Assembly (NCBI GenBank): GCA_002711845.1
Contig: PASF01000002.1
Location: forward strand, 94,001 to 158,000
Source of the DNA: Gammaproteobacteria bacterium
Lineage (GTDB): Bacteria > Pseudomonadota > Gammaproteobacteria > Pseudomonadales > Pseudohongiellaceae
Length of the DNA: 64,000 bases
Reading direction: 5' to 3'
In this document: piece after piece, positions 25,547-36,616 of the stretch
Layout of the letters: every line of letters begins with the position of its first letter
How positions within the stretch are numbered: position 1 is the first letter of the stretch
Position numbers and translations under genes: made by a program
The notes under the pieces: model-generated
Database searches by the model: none
What the model saw: only the letters and a program-made list of their open reading frames with translations
Told to the model about the DNA's origin: nothing

Positions 25547-26262
25547 TCGCCCCACTTCAGTTGCAGCGCGGTCAGCGCGACAACGGGCGCAGTTTCGGTG
25601 CGCAGCACGCGAGGGCCGAGTCTGACGGTGGTGAAACCGGCCGCGATAGCCAGGTTCTTTTCGGTGTCACTGGTGCCGCCTTCGGGACCTACCAGCAGCC
25701 AGACCGCGCTCGGCGCGGCGCCGGTGAAGCCTTCTGTGCCAGTGTGATCAAGCATGAAGCCTTGCCCGGCCGGTGCGTCCGACACCCAGTCATTCAGCAT
25801 AATCGGACTGTTTATCGCGGGCACGCTGCAGCGACCACACTGTTCGCTGGCGCTGATCGCCACTTTCTGCCAATGCGCAGCGCGTTTGTCTGCGCGCTCA
25901 TGACTCAGTTTTACTTCACTGAATTCGGTGAACAGGGGAGTGATCTCGGTAACGCCAAGTTCGGTCGCTTTCTGAATGGCATAGTCCATGCGTTCGCCGC
26001 GCGACAGGCCCAGGCCCAGATGCACGGACAGCACAGAGTCCGGTGTGGCGTCGCGCGGTTCAAGCACATGCAGCCGAACCTCGCGTTTGCTGACGTCCGT
26101 GACCTCGGCCAGGAATTCGCCGTCTCGGCTGTTGAACAGCAGGCACTGTTGGCCGGGCTTTACCCGTAGCACCTTGCCCAGATAATGTGCCTGATCACCG
26201 TCGAGCACCACATCGGTGTCTGCCACCAGGGGATGATCCGTATAAAATCGTGACAAGCGCAT
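25540..26262 (-). CDS. rsmE: 16S rRNA (uracil(1498)-N(3))-methyltransferase RsmE
   Basis: SPOUT-fold methyltransferase of 240 residues that methylates U1498 of 16S rRNA with SAM. Visible: N-terminal PUA-like part (MRLSRFYTD, HYLGKVLRVKPGQ), the RMDYAIQKATELGVTEITPLFTEFSE stretch (landmark region about 90-115), and the C-terminal SAM-binding knot LLVGPEGGTSDTE and LGPRVLRTETAPVVALTALQ. It follows metF by 24 bp on the same strand, at the end of the methionine-cycle operon, which suits its SAM use. The end of the gene lies inside a repeat element. Confidence 0.95.
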   Translation of the reverse strand: MRLSRFYTDHPLVADTDVVLDGDQAHYLGKVLRVKPGQQCLLFNSRDGEFLAEVTDVSKREVRLHVLEPRDATPDSVLSVHLGLGLSRGERMDYAIQKATELGVTEITPLFTEFSEVKLSHERADKRAAHWQKVAISASEQCGRCSVPAINSPIMLNDWVSDAPAGQGFMLDHTGTEGFTGAAPSAVWLLVGPEGGTSDTEKNLAIAAGFTTVRLGPRVLRTETAPVVALTALQLKWGDF

Positions 26263-26286
26263 GACGGCCTCCGCCTGTGACCCGGT

Positions 26287-27132
26287 TCAACGCAGATTCA
26301 GCTGCTGCCAGATCTGTCGCACCGGCTCGGTCTGGTTCATGCTGTAAAAATGCAGGCCCGGCGCACCGCCGGCCAGCAGATCCTCACACAGACTATGTAC
26401 CATGTCGATACCAAACTCGCGAATGCTGGCGCTGTCGTCACCATAGGCCTGCAGGCGTTGCCGGATCCAGCGCGGAATCTCTGCGCCGCAGCTGTTACTG
26501 AAGCGCTGCAGGTTGGTGAAGTTGGTAATCGGCATAATGCCTGGCACGATGGGGATGTCGATACCCGCTTTGGTGCAGCTGTCGAGGAAGTAGAAATACG
26601 CATCCTGATTGTAGAAATACTGTGTGATGGCGCTGTTGGCGCCCGCATCCACCTTGCGTTTGAAAAAACCGATATCGGCGTCATAACTGTCCGATTGCGG
26701 ATGAATTTCCGGGTAACAGGCCACTTCGATATGGAAATGGTCACCCGTGGTCTTGCGCACGAATTCGATGAGTTCGTTGGCATAATAATATTGTGACGCG
26801 GTGCCCGTGCCGGACGGAATATCCCCGCGCAGGGCCACCAGGCGATTGATGCCCATGGCCTGATAACTGTTCAGCAGAGCCTCGATCTCTTCACGGCTTG
26901 AGCCGCCAAAAGACAGGTGAGGCGCAACATCCGAGCCCGCCTGCTTGATACGGGCCACCGTCTGTCGTGTGCCATCCTTGGTTGATCCGCCAGCGCCATA
27001 TGTCACAGAAAAGAAATCCGGTTTCAGGGCAGCCAGCTCGCGATGAACAACTTCCAGTTTTTCCACGCCCACGTCCGTGCGCGGTGGGAAGAACTCGAAG
27101 CTGAAACGTGCGTCAGTATTGACGATATCCAT
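26287..27132 (-). CDS. metF: 5,10-methylenetetrahydrofolate reductase
   Basis: FAD-dependent enzyme of 281 residues that reduces 5,10-methylene-THF to 5-methyl-THF for methionine synthesis. Conserved features: FSFEFFPPRTDVG near the start, SVTYGAGGSTKDGT, RLVALRGDIPSGTG, the EVACYPEIHPQS region and IVPGIMPITNF. Full length for the bacterial family. It is third in sahR-metK-ahcY-metF-rsmE. The 67-bp gap after ahcY holds a small CTGCCC-ATC-GGGCAG hairpin (27161-27175) that may modulate expression between the two genes. Confidence 0.96.
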   Translation of the reverse strand: MDIVNTDARFSFEFFPPRTDVGVEKLEVVHRELAALKPDFFSVTYGAGGSTKDGTRQTVARIKQAGSDVAPHLSFGGSSREEIEALLNSYQAMGINRLVALRGDIPSGTGTASQYYYANELIEFVRKTTGDHFHIEVACYPEIHPQSDSYDADIGFFKRKVDAGANSAITQYFYNQDAYFYFLDSCTKAGIDIPIVPGIMPITNFTNLQRFSNSCGAEIPRWIRQRLQAYGDDSASIREFGIDMVHSLCEDLLAGGAPGLHFYSMNQTEPVRQIWQQLNLR

Positions 27133-27160
27133 AGGGTGTTCTCTCTTGAAAAACTACAGA

Positions 27161-27175
27161 CTGCCCATCGGGCAG
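27161..27175 (-). other. Small hairpin between ahcY and metF
   Basis: CTGCCC and GGGCAG form a 6-bp stem with a 3-nt loop. On the minus strand a TTTTT run follows about ten bases later, so it is a weak attenuator or RNA-processing candidate only. Confidence 0.35.
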
Positions 27176-27199
27176 CCTGCAGCAACGGGTCAGACAAGA

Positions 27200-28579
27200 T
27201 CAGTACTTGTATGACTCAGTTTTGAACGGTCCTTCTGTCTTAACGCCAATGTACTTGGCCTGCGTCGCTGTCAACTTTGTCAACACGCCGCTAAAACCAC
27301 CGACCATAAGCGCCGCGACTTCTTCGTCCAGTTTCTTGGGCAGCACTTCAACTCGCAGCATCTGCTCTTTCTCTGCAGCGGAGCGCGAGGCAAATGCCTG
27401 CTTGTACATGTGAATCTGGGCTATCACCTGGTTGGCAAACGAGCCATCCATGATGCGTGACGGGTGACCCGTCGCGTTGCCCAGGTTAACCAGACGGCCT
27501 TCAGACAACAGAATCAGATAGTTTTCCGGGTTCGTTTCCGGATCACCACGGAACACCTGATGCACCTGCGGCTTGACCTCAACCCACTTCCAGTTCTTGC
27601 GCATGTAGGCCGTGTCAATTTCATTGTCGAAGTGACCGATGTTGCAGATAACAGCGCCACTTTTGACCGATTGCAACATGTTCTTGTCACACACATCGAT
27701 GTTACCGGTGGTGGTGACGATCAGGTCTGTATTGCCCAGCAGCGCGGTGTCGATATCTTCCAGGCGGCCCGTGTTGTTGCCGCCCTTGTAAGGCGACACG
27801 ATTTCGAAGCCGTCCATGCAGGCCTGCATGGCACAAATCGGATCAATCTCACTGATCTTGACGATCATGCCTTCCTGACGCAGGCTCTGGGCGGATCCTT
27901 TGCCGACATCGCCGTAACCGACAACCAGCGCTTTTTTGCCTGACATCAGCATGTCGGTGCCGCGCTTGATGGCGTCGTTCAGACTGTGGCGACAGCCATA
28001 CTTGTTGTCGTTCTTGGCTTTGGTGACCGAGTCATTGACGTTGATGGCCGGCACTTTCAGTGAACCTTCTTCCAGCATTTCCAGCAGGCGGTGCACGCCT
28101 GTGGTCGTTTCTTCGGTGATGCCGTGAATCCTGTCCAGCATCGCCGGATATTTGTTGTGCACCATGCCGGTGAGATCGCCGCCATCGTCCAGCAGCATGT
28201 TGGCATCCCATGGCTGACCGTCTTTCAGAATGGTCTGCTCGATGCACCAATCGCCCTCAGCTTCGGTCTGTCCCTTCCAGGCGTAGACGGCAATACCCTT
28301 GGCAGCGATGTAAGCAGCTGCGTGGTCCTGGGTGGAGAATATGTTACAGGACGACCAGCGCACTTCGGCACCCAGCTCGACCAGGGTTTCGATCAGCACG
28401 GCAGTCTGGATGGTCATGTGGATACAGCCGATGATTTTTGCGTTAGCCAGCGGCTGCTCGGCCTTATAGCGTTCACGCAAAGCCATCAATGCGGGCATCT
28501 CAGCCTGTGCCAGGACTACTTCTTTACGGCCATACTCGGCCAGATTGATATCGGCGACTTTATAATCGGTGGTGCTCAT
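27200..28579 (-). CDS. ahcY: S-adenosylhomocysteine hydrolase
   Basis: Cytoplasmic NAD-dependent enzyme of 459 residues that splits S-adenosylhomocysteine into homocysteine and adenosine. Conserved features: [29 protein letters not shown], the NAD-binding [19 protein letters not shown], and the C-terminal end [13 protein letters not shown] with the catalytic-loop Lys-Tyr. Preceded by metK (27 bp gap), followed by metF; SAM use, SAH removal and methyl-group supply sit in one operon. ATG at 28579 with AAGG upstream. Confidence 0.97.
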   Translation of the reverse strand: MSTTDYKVADINLAEYGRKEVVLAQAEMPALMALRERYKAEQPLANAKIIGCIHMTIQTAVLIETLVELGAEVRWSSCNIFSTQDHAAAYIAAKGIAVYAWKGQTEAEGDWCIEQTILKDGQPWDANMLLDDGGDLTGMVHNKYPAMLDRIHGITEETTTGVHRLLEMLEEGSLKVPAINVNDSVTKAKNDNKYGCRHSLNDAIKRGTDMLMSGKKALVVGYGDVGKGSAQSLRQEGMIVKISEIDPICAMQACMDGFEIVSPYKGGNNTGRLEDIDTALLGNTDLIVTTTGNIDVCDKNMLQSVKSGAVICNIGHFDNEIDTAYMRKNWKWVEVKPQVHQVFRGDPETNPENYLILLSEGRLVNLGNATGHPSRIMDGSFANQVIAQIHMYKQAFASRSAAEKEQMLRVEVLPKKLDEEVAALMVGGFSGVLTKLTATQAKYIGVKTEGPFKTESYKY

Positions 28580-28606
28580 AAATATACCTTTGACGAAAGA
28601 AATGGG

Positions 28607-29764
28607 TTACAGGCCGGCCGCGTCACGCAGCGCATCAGCCTTGTCAGTTTTTTCCCAGGTGAAAGCAGCTTCTTCGCGGCCAAAATGACCGTAAGCAGCA
28701 GTCGGGAAATAAATCGGACGAATCAGGTCCAGCATCTTGATCAGGCCTTTCGGGCGCAGTTCAAAGTGCTCGCGCACCAGTTCAACGATGCGATCGTTGC
28801 TGATTCGACCCGTACCGAATGTTTCTACGCTGATCGACGTCGGTTCGGCCACACCAATGGCATAAGACACCTGGATCTCGCAACGATCAGCGATGCCGGC
28901 CGCGACCAGGTTCTTGGCAACGTAACGCGCGGCGTATGCTGCCGAGCGGTCAACTTTCGATGGGTCTTTACCGGAGAAGGCACCACCGCCGTGACGGGCC
29001 ATGCCGCCGTAAGTGTCCACGATGATCTTGCGACCGGTCAGGCCACAGTCTCCGAAGGGGCCGCCTATCACAAATCGGCCGGTCGGGTTGATAAAGTATT
29101 TGGTGTTGGCGTCCAGCCACTCGGCAGGCAGCACCGGTTTGATGATTTCTTCCATCACCGCTTCCTGCAGATCTTTTTGTGTGATGTCTTCGTCGTGCTG
29201 GGTGGACAGCACCACTGCATCGATACCCACCGGCTTGCCGTCCTGGTAGCGGAAGGTAATCTGGCTCTTGGCGTCCGGTCGCAACCAGGGCAGCGTGCCG
29301 TTCTTGCGTACTTCCGCCTGACGCTTGACCAGTCGGTGAGAATAGGTGATCGGGGCCGGCATCAGCACATCGGTTTCGTTGCTGGCATAACCGAACATCA
29401 GGCCCTGGTCGCCCGCCCCCTGTTCGTGATCCTGGGTTTCGTCAACGCCCATGGCGATATCGGGAGATTGTTTGCCGATGGCGTTGAGGACAGCACAGGA
29501 GTGGCCGTCAAAGCCCTTGTCGGAATGGTCATAACCAATGTCGATGACCACTTTGCGGGCGATATCTTCCAGGTCGACATAGGCTTCGGTGGTGACTTCA
29601 CCGGCCACAACGACCATGCCGGTTTTGACCAGGGTTTCGCAGGCAACGCGGGCGTGCGGATCCTGCTGCAGCAGGTTGTCGAGCACCGCGTCGGAGATCT
29701 GGTCGGCGATTTTGTCCGGATGTCCTTCGGACACGGACTCGGAGGTAAATAAGCTGGTTGTCAT
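28607..29764 (-). CDS. metK: S-adenosylmethionine synthetase
   Basis: Makes SAM from methionine and ATP; tetramer of 385-residue subunits here. Signatures: [20 protein letters not shown] (residues about 5-24), the [12 protein letters not shown] loop and [19 protein letters not shown]. The ATG at 29764, preceded by AAGGACC, gives the family N-terminus; an upstream in-frame extension is open but non-homologous. It is 49 bp downstream of the ArsR-methyltransferase regulator on the same strand. The gap between them has an inverted GTTAA-N5-TTAAC (29790-29804) of unknown role. Confidence 0.97.
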   Translation of the reverse strand: MTTSLFTSESVSEGHPDKIADQISDAVLDNLLQQDPHARVACETLVKTGMVVVAGEVTTEAYVDLEDIARKVVIDIGYDHSDKGFDGHSCAVLNAIGKQSPDIAMGVDETQDHEQGAGDQGLMFGYASNETDVLMPAPITYSHRLVKRQAEVRKNGTLPWLRPDAKSQITFRYQDGKPVGIDAVVLSTQHDEDITQKDLQEAVMEEIIKPVLPAEWLDANTKYFINPTGRFVIGGPFGDCGLTGRKIIVDTYGGMARHGGGAFSGKDPSKVDRSAAYAARYVAKNLVAAGIADRCEIQVSYAIGVAEPTSISVETFGTGRISNDRIVELVREHFELRPKGLIKMLDLIRPIYFPTAAYGHFGREEAAFTWEKTDKADALRDAAGL

Positions 29765-29813
29765 GCTTAAGGTCCTTTTTCTGATGTCAGTTAATGCAGT
29801 TAACGTCTGTTGG

Positions 29814-30833
29814 TCATTGGGTTCGGGTAAATATTCGCATTTGCACCTGGAAGCCATTGCGCAGCCCCAGGTAGACACGCTGGCCGCAGCCGAGGCCGGC
29901 TTCGTCCGCCCAGGCGTCCAGATCCTGTTCGGTAAAGCCGAGCCACAGGTCGCCACAGGATTCGCGTACCCAATCCTGGTCGTGGTGGCTCAGGTCAATC
30001 AGCAGCAATGTGCCATGCTGATTCAGCAGTTGGGCACAATCCTGAAAAGTCTCCCGTGGCGACGGGATGTGGTGCAGCACCATGTTGTAAATCAGCAGAT
30101 CAACGCGCAGGCCTTGCGTCAGCGCTATCCGGGTGTCGCCGTGGATGAAGCTGACCTGTGGCGATGTATCATCCTTGCCCAGTCGCTGCGCCAGTGACTG
30201 GCGGGCGCGGTTGAGCATTTCCATGGAGTTGTCGAGTGCGGTCAGATGCTGAAAACGTCGCGCCAGTTCGCTCAGCAAGGGGCTTTCGCCGGGCCCGACT
30301 TCGAGAACCTGTGGCTGTGGCGGCAGTGTCAGGCCATCGAGCAGGTCATGCAGGGTGTCGCGGTAGTGGGCGTATTCGGCGACCAGCTCCTGCTTTTCCA
30401 GAAAACGCTCGGCGTGGCGTTCAAAAAACAGCAGCGACTGCTCGGAGCGTTCGTCATGAATCTGCTGAATACCGCTTGCCAGCTCGCGGCGCAGCGGCAG
30501 TTGGTCCAGCGCGGCAAAGGCAGATTGCCTGACGCTCAGCAGGGTGTCGTCGCTTAGCAGCAGTGCGCGGCGATAGAAGATGCTGTTGCCCTCGCGCCGG
30601 GTGGACACCAGACCGGCCTGGGCCAGTATCTTCAGGTGATGGCTTAACGCGGACTGGCGGACATCAACAATGCGGCACAATTCAAGCACACCAAACGACT
30701 CTGCGCGCAGCAGGCGCAGGATATCGAGCCGTAGCGGATCCGCCAGGGCTTTGAACACGCGCGCCAGCTCGTCGGTGTTGCCACCAATGGCAAGGCGGGT
30801 ATTGATGTCTATCGATTGGGTCGTGGCGCTCAT
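29814..30833 (-). CDS. sahR: ArsR-family regulator fused to a SAM-dependent methyltransferase domain (SahR-like)
   Basis: Cytoplasmic repressor-type protein of 339 residues. An ArsR winged helix at about 15-100 ([14 protein letters not shown], recognition region [18 protein letters not shown]) is followed by a class I methyltransferase fold at about 150-320 with motif [12 protein letters not shown] and [10 protein letters not shown]. It lacks an obvious metal-binding cysteine motif, so an arsenic or metal sensor is unlikely. This architecture at the head of metK-ahcY-metF is that of SahR, which senses S-adenosylhomocysteine in proteobacteria. A perfect 18-bp palindrome lies 32 bp upstream of its start. 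Regulation of the methionine cycle is inferred from family and context. Confidence 0.87.
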   Translation of the reverse strand: MSATTQSIDINTRLAIGGNTDELARVFKALADPLRLDILRLLRAESFGVLELCRIVDVRQSALSHHLKILAQAGLVSTRREGNSIFYRRALLLSDDTLLSVRQSAFAALDQLPLRRELASGIQQIHDERSEQSLLFFERHAERFLEKQELVAEYAHYRDTLHDLLDGLTLPPQPQVLEVGPGESPLLSELARRFQHLTALDNSMEMLNRARQSLAQRLGKDDTSPQVSFIHGDTRIALTQGLRVDLLIYNMVLHHIPSPRETFQDCAQLLNQHGTLLLIDLSHHDQDWVRESCGDLWLGFTEQDLDAWADEAGLGCGQRVYLGLRNGFQVQMRIFTRTQ

Positions 30834-30864
30834 AAGCCGCGAACTATAACAGCTTTGGCATCTA

Positions 30865-30882
30865 TATCAAAATATTTTGATA
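30865..30882. promoter_or_regulatory. Palindromic operator between sahR and tkt
   Basis: TATCAAAATATTTTGATA is a perfect 18-bp palindrome in the divergent promoter region of the ArsR-type regulator and transketolase. Size, symmetry and place fit an ArsR-family operator. It could control sahR-metK-ahcY-metF and possibly tkt. Confidence 0.75.
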
Positions 30883-30998
30883 GAGCGTTTTGCCGAGGGG
30901 TTCATCAACAGGCCGGATATGTCTGGAAAATAAGGCCCAACTGCGGGAAAATACGCGTTTTCGACGGTCCGAACCCCGCGTACAGGAGCTCCACTCGT

Positions 30999-33002
30999 AT
31001 GTCCACCCGACTGACCTCGCGCAGAGAATGCGCCAATGCCATCCGCGCCCTCGCCATGGATGCTGTCCAGAAAGCCAATTCCGGCCATCCCGGGGCGCCG
31101 ATGGGCATGGCCGATATCGCCGAAGTGCTGTGGAATGACTTCCTGTCGCACAATCCGGTGAATCCGCAGTGGATGAACCGTGACCGTTTTGTCCTGTCCA
31201 ACGGTCACGGCTCCATGCTGATTTACGCGCTGCTGCATCTGAGCGGATACGACCTGCCCATGTCGGAGCTGCAAAACTTCCGTCAGCTGCACTCCAGAAC
31301 ACCGGGTCATCCGGAGTTTGGATACACGCCTGGCGTCGAGACCACGACGGGTCCGCTGGGACAGGGTGTGGCGAATGCCGTAGGGATGGCGATCGCGGAA
31401 AAAACCCTGGCAGCTCAGTTCAATCGGCCAGACCACGACATTATCGACCATTTTACCTACGTGTTTGCCGGTGATGGCTGTCTGATGGAAGGTGTTTCGC
31501 ACGAAGTCTGCTCGCTGGCGGGAACGCTGGGCCTGGGTAAGCTGATCATGTTTTACGATGACAACGGCATCTCCATTGATGGCGAGGTTGAGGGCTGGTT
31601 TACGGACGATACCACCCAGCGTTTCGAGTCCTATGGCTGGCACGTGTTGGCCGTCGATGGTCATGACGCAGAGCAGGTCAGAGCCGCCATCGAAGCCGCC
31701 CGCAAAGACACGGCCCGCCCCAGCATTATCCGCTGTCGCACCACCATTGGTTTCGGCTCGCCCGGCAAAAGCGGCACCGCCGGCATCCATGGCGCACCGC
31801 TGGGTGACGAAGAGATCGTCGCCACCCGCAAGCAGCTGGGCTGGGAGCACGCAGCCTTTGAGATACCGGACAACATCAAGTCTGACTGGGATGCCACCGA
31901 ACGCGGTTTCCAGGCGGAAACCCGCTGGAAAGAGAAACTGGTGCGCTACGAAGAAGCACATCCGGAGCTGGCCATGGAACTGGTGCGCCGTCAGAAAGGC
32001 GAGCTGCCCGGTCACTTTGCCGAGCGCGCCGCAGAACATATTGCCGCCTGTCAGCAGAAGGGCGAAAGCATTGCGTCGCGCAAAGCCTCACAAAACAGCA
32101 TCGCCGCGTTTGGTGAAATCCTGCCGGAACTGATCGGTGGTTCTGCCGATCTGGCCGGGTCAAATCTTACGCTCTGGAAAGGCAGTGTACCGATTACCGA
32201 CAGTGCAGATGGAAACTACATCTACTACGGGGTGCGTGAATTCGGCATGACTGCGATCATGAACGGCATGGCGCTGCACGGTGGCTTCATTCCCTACGGT
32301 GGTACCTTCCTGATATTCATGGAGTATGCACGCAACGCTGTGCGCATGGGTGCGTTGATGAAGCAACACACCATCAACGTGTATACCCACGACTCCATCG
32401 GTCAGGGTGAAGACGGCCCGACACACCAGCCCATTGAGCAGCTGGCCAACCTGCGGACCACGCCCAATATGTCGGTGTGGCGCCCTTGTGATGCTGTGGA
32501 AACAGCGGTGGCGTGGAAGCATGCGCTGCTGCGCAGGGACGGCCCGACCTCGCTTGTATTCTCCCGTCAGGGTTTGCCGCACCAGGCGCGCGACAACGAC
32601 CAGCTGGCCGGCATTGAGCGTGGCGCCTATGTGCTGGAAGACTGCCAGGGTCAGCCTGCGCTGATCGTGATTGCTACCGGGTCCGAAGTGGCGATTGCCC
32701 GCGATGCGATCAAGACGCTGCAGGACAAAGGCGTCAAGGCGCGACTGGTGTCCATGCCGTCCACCGACGTGTTTGACGCCCAGGACGCCGACTATCGGGA
32801 ACAGGTTCTGCCATCAGCGGTGCGCAAACGCCTGGCGGTAGAAGCTGCCGCAGCTGAATACTGGTACAAATACGTGGGCCTGGACGGTGCCGTGGTCGGC
32901 ATGACCAGCTTTGGCGAGTCGGCACCCGGCGGTGCCCTGATGAAAGCGTTCGGCTTCACTGCAGACAATATCGTTGCCAAAGCCGAAGAACTGTTGAAGT
33001 AA
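30999..33002 (+). CDS. tkt: Transketolase
   Basis: Thiamine-diphosphate enzyme of 667 residues of the pentose phosphate pathway, moving two-carbon units between sugar phosphates. Features: [24 protein letters not shown] (N-terminal signature region), HTPGHPEFG-like [25 protein letters not shown], the ThDP motif [12 protein letters not shown], and the second-domain signature [18 protein letters not shown] at 30999 with AGGAG upstream; the frame opens earlier but without homology. First gene of tkt-epd-pgk-fba, an arrangement shared with pseudomonads and relatives. Confidence 0.97.
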   Translation: MSTRLTSRRECANAIRALAMDAVQKANSGHPGAPMGMADIAEVLWNDFLSHNPVNPQWMNRDRFVLSNGHGSMLIYALLHLSGYDLPMSELQNFRQLHSRTPGHPEFGYTPGVETTTGPLGQGVANAVGMAIAEKTLAAQFNRPDHDIIDHFTYVFAGDGCLMEGVSHEVCSLAGTLGLGKLIMFYDDNGISIDGEVEGWFTDDTTQRFESYGWHVLAVDGHDAEQVRAAIEAARKDTARPSIIRCRTTIGFGSPGKSGTAGIHGAPLGDEEIVATRKQLGWEHAAFEIPDNIKSDWDATERGFQAETRWKEKLVRYEEAHPELAMELVRRQKGELPGHFAERAAEHIAACQQKGESIASRKASQNSIAAFGEILPELIGGSADLAGSNLTLWKGSVPITDSADGNYIYYGVREFGMTAIMNGMALHGGFIPYGGTFLIFMEYARNAVRMGALMKQHTINVYTHDSIGQGEDGPTHQPIEQLANLRTTPNMSVWRPCDAVETAVAWKHALLRRDGPTSLVFSRQGLPHQARDNDQLAGIERGAYVLEDCQGQPALIVIATGSEVAIARDAIKTLQDKGVKARLVSMPSTDVFDAQDADYREQVLPSAVRKRLAVEAAAAEYWYKYVGLDGAVVGMTSFGESAPGGALMKAFGFTADNIVAKAEELLK

Positions 33003-33016
33003 CGCGGGATCATACT

Positions 33017-34033
33017 ATGCCCTATCGGCTGGCGATTAACGGTTATGGCCGAATTGGACGCTGTGTGTTGCGTGCGCTGCATGAGAGTGCAGCACACAAG
33101 GATCTGCAGATCGTTGCCATCAATGATCTGACGGACGCACGCACGCTGGCGCACCTGACCCGCTACGACAGCACGCACGGTCGTTTTCATGGTGACGTGG
33201 CGCTGGACGAGGACGGGAACCTGGTGGTCAATGGCCAGACCATCACTCTGCTGTCACAACGTGATATCGGCGCGTTGCCCTGGCACGAGCTCGATGTTGA
33301 CCTGGTACTGGAATGTACCGGGACCTTCAACGATCGAGCGACCGCGGAACAACACCTGCAATCCGGTGCCGGACGTGTCCTGTTTTCGCAGCCGGCACAA
33401 AGCGACGTTGACGCCACCGTGGTGTACGGTATCAACCATGATTCGCTGCAGGCATCGCACCGGGTGATCTCGGCAGCGTCCTGTACCACCAACTGTGTAG
33501 TGCCGGTGATTCAGTGTCTGGATGAGGCCTTTGGACTTGAGTATGGGGTGATCACCACCATCCACTCGGCCATGAATGACCAGCCTGTTATTGATGCCTA
33601 TCACCATCAGGATTTACGCAAGACCCGCAGTGCCGTGCAGTCAATCATTCCGGTTGATACGGAAATCGCGAAAGGCATCGGGCGCATTCTGCCCCACCTT
33701 GATGGCCGGTTTTCCGCACAGGCGATGCGGGTGCCAACCCTGAATGTATCAGCCATCGACCTGACAGTGACAGTCCGTGAACACGCAGACATTGACCAGG
33801 TCAATCAGGCGATCAGGTCAGCGGCGGCACGGTCAATGCCCGATGTGCTGGCCTGCACCGATGAGCCACTGGCTTCGTGCGACTTTAATCATGATGCCCG
33901 GTCGGCCATTGTGGACCTGAGTCAGACGCGGGTCAGTGGACCGCACCTGATCAAGGTACTGACCTGGTTTGACAATGAATGGGCCTACGCCAACCGCATG
34001 CTGGATGTAGCCAATCTGATTCGCCAACTGTAA
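33017..34033 (+). CDS. epd: Erythrose-4-phosphate dehydrogenase / type I GAPDH family
   Basis: NAD-dependent dehydrogenase of 338 residues. The fold and catalytic motif ASCTTNC with its Cys (about 156) are shared by Epd and GAPDH. The segment [24 protein letters not shown] and [15 protein letters not shown] resemble Epd more than glycolytic GAPDH (landmark features, judged by eye). The place between tkt and pgk is the classical epd position. Epd would make 4-phosphoerythronate for pyridoxal phosphate synthesis; a glycolytic role cannot be excluded. Starts 14 bp after tkt. Confidence 0.88.
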   Translation: MPYRLAINGYGRIGRCVLRALHESAAHKDLQIVAINDLTDARTLAHLTRYDSTHGRFHGDVALDEDGNLVVNGQTITLLSQRDIGALPWHELDVDLVLECTGTFNDRATAEQHLQSGAGRVLFSQPAQSDVDATVVYGINHDSLQASHRVISAASCTTNCVVPVIQCLDEAFGLEYGVITTIHSAMNDQPVIDAYHHQDLRKTRSAVQSIIPVDTEIAKGIGRILPHLDGRFSAQAMRVPTLNVSAIDLTVTVREHADIDQVNQAIRSAAARSMPDVLACTDEPLASCDFNHDARSAIVDLSQTRVSGPHLIKVLTWFDNEWAYANRMLDVANLIRQL

Positions 34034-34074
34034 GCGCCTCGGCGCTCTCCGGTCTTGGAGGACCGCTTAGACTC

Positions 34075-35271
34075 ATGACGAAAACTTCAGGCACCATCAA
34101 ACGAATGCAGGACCTCAACCTTCGTGGCCAGCGTGTGCTGATACGTGAGGATCTGAACGTATCGGTTAAAAATGGCCAGGTCGGCAATGACACCCGCATT
34201 GTTGCGGCGCTACCGGCATTGAAGATGGCGTTGGCCGCTGGCGCCCGGCTGATGGTGATGTCGCACCTGGGGCGCCCGGAAGAAGGCGTGCCAATAGCCG
34301 ATCAGCCCGATGCATCACTGGCACCGGTGGCCGCCCATCTTGGCCATTTGCTGGATATCCATGTACGTCTGGTGTCGGACTACCTGGACAACCCGGAAGC
34401 GGCGCTGCCGGCCGACGGGGAAATGGTGCTGCTGGAGAATGTGCGCGTCAACAAGGGCGAAACGAGCGACGATGAGGCGCTGGCCAGACAGTACGCGGCG
34501 TTGTGCGATGTGTTTGTCATGGATGCTTTCGGCACTGCGCACCGGGCCCAGGCCAGTACCCATGGCGTCGCCAGATTTGCGCCGGTGGCGTGCGCCGGCC
34601 CGCTGCTTGCCGGTGAGCTTGACGCGCTGGCACAGGCGCTGCTAAAACCCGAGCGCCCGATGCTTGCCATTGTCGGTGGTGCCAAAGTGTCCAGTAAACT
34701 GAAAGTGCTGGAAAGCCTGGCCGACAAGACCGATCAATTGATCGTCGGCGGGGGCATTGCCAATACATTCCTGCTGGCGGCCGGTTATCCGGTGGGTAAA
34801 TCACTGGTCGAAACCGACCTGGTGGCAACCGCCCGCGCGCTGATGGAGAAAACCAATATTCCGCTGCCGGTTGATGTGGTGGTGGCCAAGGCGTTCTCTG
34901 CCGATGCCCAGGCGTCGATCAAGCATGTCAGCGACGTAGCGGACGATGACATGATACTGGATATCGGCCCCAAAACGGCGATCAAGCTGGCCGGGATCAT
35001 TGCAGGCATGAAAACCATTATCTGGAACGGCCCGTTGGGCGTGTTTGAATTTGATGCTTTCGCCGGTGGCACTCAGGCGGTGGCCAATGCCATCGCGGAT
35101 AATGCCGGCTTCTCCATCGCCGGTGGTGGCGAGACCATAGCCGCGATCGACAAATTCGGTATTACCGATCAGGTCTCTTACATATCGACCGGTGGCGGTG
35201 CTTTCCTGGAATTTGTGCAGGGCGATGTGTTGCCTGCCGTGGCAATGCTGGAAACTCGCGGCCAGGACTGA
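34075..35271 (+). CDS. pgk: Phosphoglycerate kinase
   Basis: Glycolytic kinase of 398 residues converting 1,3-bisphosphoglycerate and ADP to 3-phosphoglycerate and ATP. Features: [15 protein letters not shown] (signature, normally RADFNVP/RADLNVP; here Glu replaces Ala), [30 protein letters not shown], and the C-terminal nucleotide-binding [13 protein letters not shown] and [14 protein letters not shown] at 34075; GGAGG stands 14 bases upstream, a rather long spacing. The internal ATG at 34105 aligns with the usual family start and is an alternative. Confidence 0.96.
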   Translation: MTKTSGTIKRMQDLNLRGQRVLIREDLNVSVKNGQVGNDTRIVAALPALKMALAAGARLMVMSHLGRPEEGVPIADQPDASLAPVAAHLGHLLDIHVRLVSDYLDNPEAALPADGEMVLLENVRVNKGETSDDEALARQYAALCDVFVMDAFGTAHRAQASTHGVARFAPVACAGPLLAGELDALAQALLKPERPMLAIVGGAKVSSKLKVLESLADKTDQLIVGGGIANTFLLAAGYPVGKSLVETDLVATARALMEKTNIPLPVDVVVAKAFSADAQASIKHVSDVADDDMILDIGPKTAIKLAGIIAGMKTIIWNGPLGVFEFDAFAGGTQAVANAIADNAGFSIAGGGETIAAIDKFGITDQVSYISTGGGAFLEFVQGDVLPAVAMLETRGQD

Positions 35272-35308
35272 ACTATTTTGGAATCCAAACTAACAAGAGG
35301 TAATTAAC

Positions 35309-36355
35309 ATGGCACTTATCAGTCTTCGACAACTGCTGGATCATGCCGCCGAGCACAGTTACGGCGTCCCTGCCTTCAATGTGAACAACCTGGAGCAGGT
35401 GCGAGCCATCATGGAGGCCGCCCATGAAGTCAACAGCCCGGTGATCCTGCAGGCATCCGCCGGTGCCCGAAAATATGCTGGTTCCAATTTTCTGCGACAC
35501 CTGATTCTGGCCGCGATAGAAGAGTTTCCGCATATTCCCATTGTCATGCACCAGGACCATGGCGTGTCACCTGCCGTCTGCCAGCGCTCGATCCAGCTTG
35601 GCTTTTCCTCGGTGATGATGGACGGCTCACTGGGCGTGGATGGCAAGACGCCAATGGATTATGACTATAACGTGGGTGTTACCCGTAATGTGGTGCAACT
35701 GGCGCACGCCTGTGGCGTGTCGGTAGAAGGCGAGATCGGTTGTCTGGGGTCGCTGGAAACCGGTATGGCCGGGGAAGAAGATGGCATTGGCGCCGAGGGA
35801 AAGTTGACCCATGAGCAGATGCTGACCGACCCAGAGGAAGCGGCGTCGTTTGTTGCTGACACGGGTGTGGATGCGCTTGCGATTGCCGTGGGCACCAGTC
35901 ATGGCGCGTACAAGTTCAGCCGTCCGCCCACAGGCGACACCCTGGCGATCGAGCGTATCAAGCAGATACATGCGCGTATTCCAGAGACTCATCTGGTGAT
36001 GCACGGATCCTCGTCGGTGCCCCAGGAATGGTTGGCGATCATCAATGAGTTTGGCGGCGAGATCCCGGAAACCTACGGTGTGCCCGTGTCGGAGATACAG
36101 GAAGGTATCAAGCATGGGGTGCGCAAGGTCAATATCGATACGGACCTGCGTCTGGCCTCCACGGGCGCGGTGCGCAAGTTTCTGGCGGAAAACAAGTCGG
36201 AGTTTGATCCACGCAAGTTCCTGATTCCCACAATGAAGGCCATGAAGGGTGTGGTCAAGGATCGGCTGGAAGCCTTCGGTACGGCGGGGCATGCTGATCG
36301 CATGGGCAAGATCTATACGCTTGAGGAAATGAGCGACAAATACGGGATCAAGTAA
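35309..36355 (+). CDS. fba: Class II fructose-bisphosphate aldolase (Calvin-cycle subtype)
   Basis: Zinc-dependent aldolase of 348 residues cleaving fructose-1,6-bisphosphate, last gene of the tkt-epd-pgk-fba unit. Features: [13 protein letters not shown], the zinc region [49 protein letters not shown] and [11 protein letters not shown]. The insert between [11 protein letters not shown] and the Asp/Glu-rich [11 protein letters not shown] is the Calvin-cycle subtype pattern, which is common in heterotrophic gammaproteobacteria too. AAGAGG upstream of the ATG. Confidence 0.96.
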   Translation: MALISLRQLLDHAAEHSYGVPAFNVNNLEQVRAIMEAAHEVNSPVILQASAGARKYAGSNFLRHLILAAIEEFPHIPIVMHQDHGVSPAVCQRSIQLGFSSVMMDGSLGVDGKTPMDYDYNVGVTRNVVQLAHACGVSVEGEIGCLGSLETGMAGEEDGIGAEGKLTHEQMLTDPEEAASFVADTGVDALAIAVGTSHGAYKFSRPPTGDTLAIERIKQIHARIPETHLVMHGSSSVPQEWLAIINEFGGEIPETYGVPVSEIQEGIKHGVRKVNIDTDLRLASTGAVRKFLAENKSEFDPRKFLIPTMKAMKGVVKDRLEAFGTAGHADRMGKIYTLEEMSDKYGIK

Positions 36356-36357
36356 CG

Positions 36358-36600
36358 CTTTGTTTTGGGTCGGTCAGGAAGTGGGAGGGACACGTTGGAC
36401 CGACCGCTTCCTTTGCACTCACAGCCGGCGGGGCGGAACTCGACCTCGCGCCGCGCGCTCGGGACTCAGACAGTCCTCCCGCTGATCGGCTGTGAGCCCA
36501 AAGGAAAAACGCGGCCTGATTGGTCCACCGCGCTCCCTCCCACTCCCTGACCTAGTGCAAATCTGCAGCAGCGTGCCGACCGATCCCGGCTAAAACAAAG
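36358..36600. repeat. Nested long palindromic element between fba and serA
   Basis: Three pairs of complementary blocks are nested. The outer pair is CTTTGTTTT (36358-36366) with AAAACAAAG (36592-36600). The middle arms of about 30 bp have a few mismatches (36372-36401 with 36522-36552). Inner arms are around CTTCCTTTG..CTCACAGCCG (36407-36427) with the complement at 36487-36508. The whole could extrude as a cruciform or fold as one hairpin RNA. It fills nearly the entire gap between the convergent fba and serA genes and carries no credible ORF. Confidence 0.75.
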
Positions 36601-36616
36601 AATAACCTGCAAAGAA

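Noticed and set aside
28091-29752. Long plus-strand frame of about 550 codons
   Set aside because: It lies antisense to ahcY and metK, which are unmistakable; the product has no domain features.
29765-29813. SAM or SAH riboswitch before metK or ahcY
   Set aside because: The gaps (49 bp and 27 bp) are too short for the known riboswitch classes; only a small GTTAA-N5-TTAAC repeat is seen.
30999-36355. Calvin-cycle operon suggested by transketolase, Pgk and Calvin-subtype aldolase
   Set aside because: No RuBisCO or phosphoribulokinase is present; the set is the common tkt-epd-pgk-fba operon of heterotrophs.
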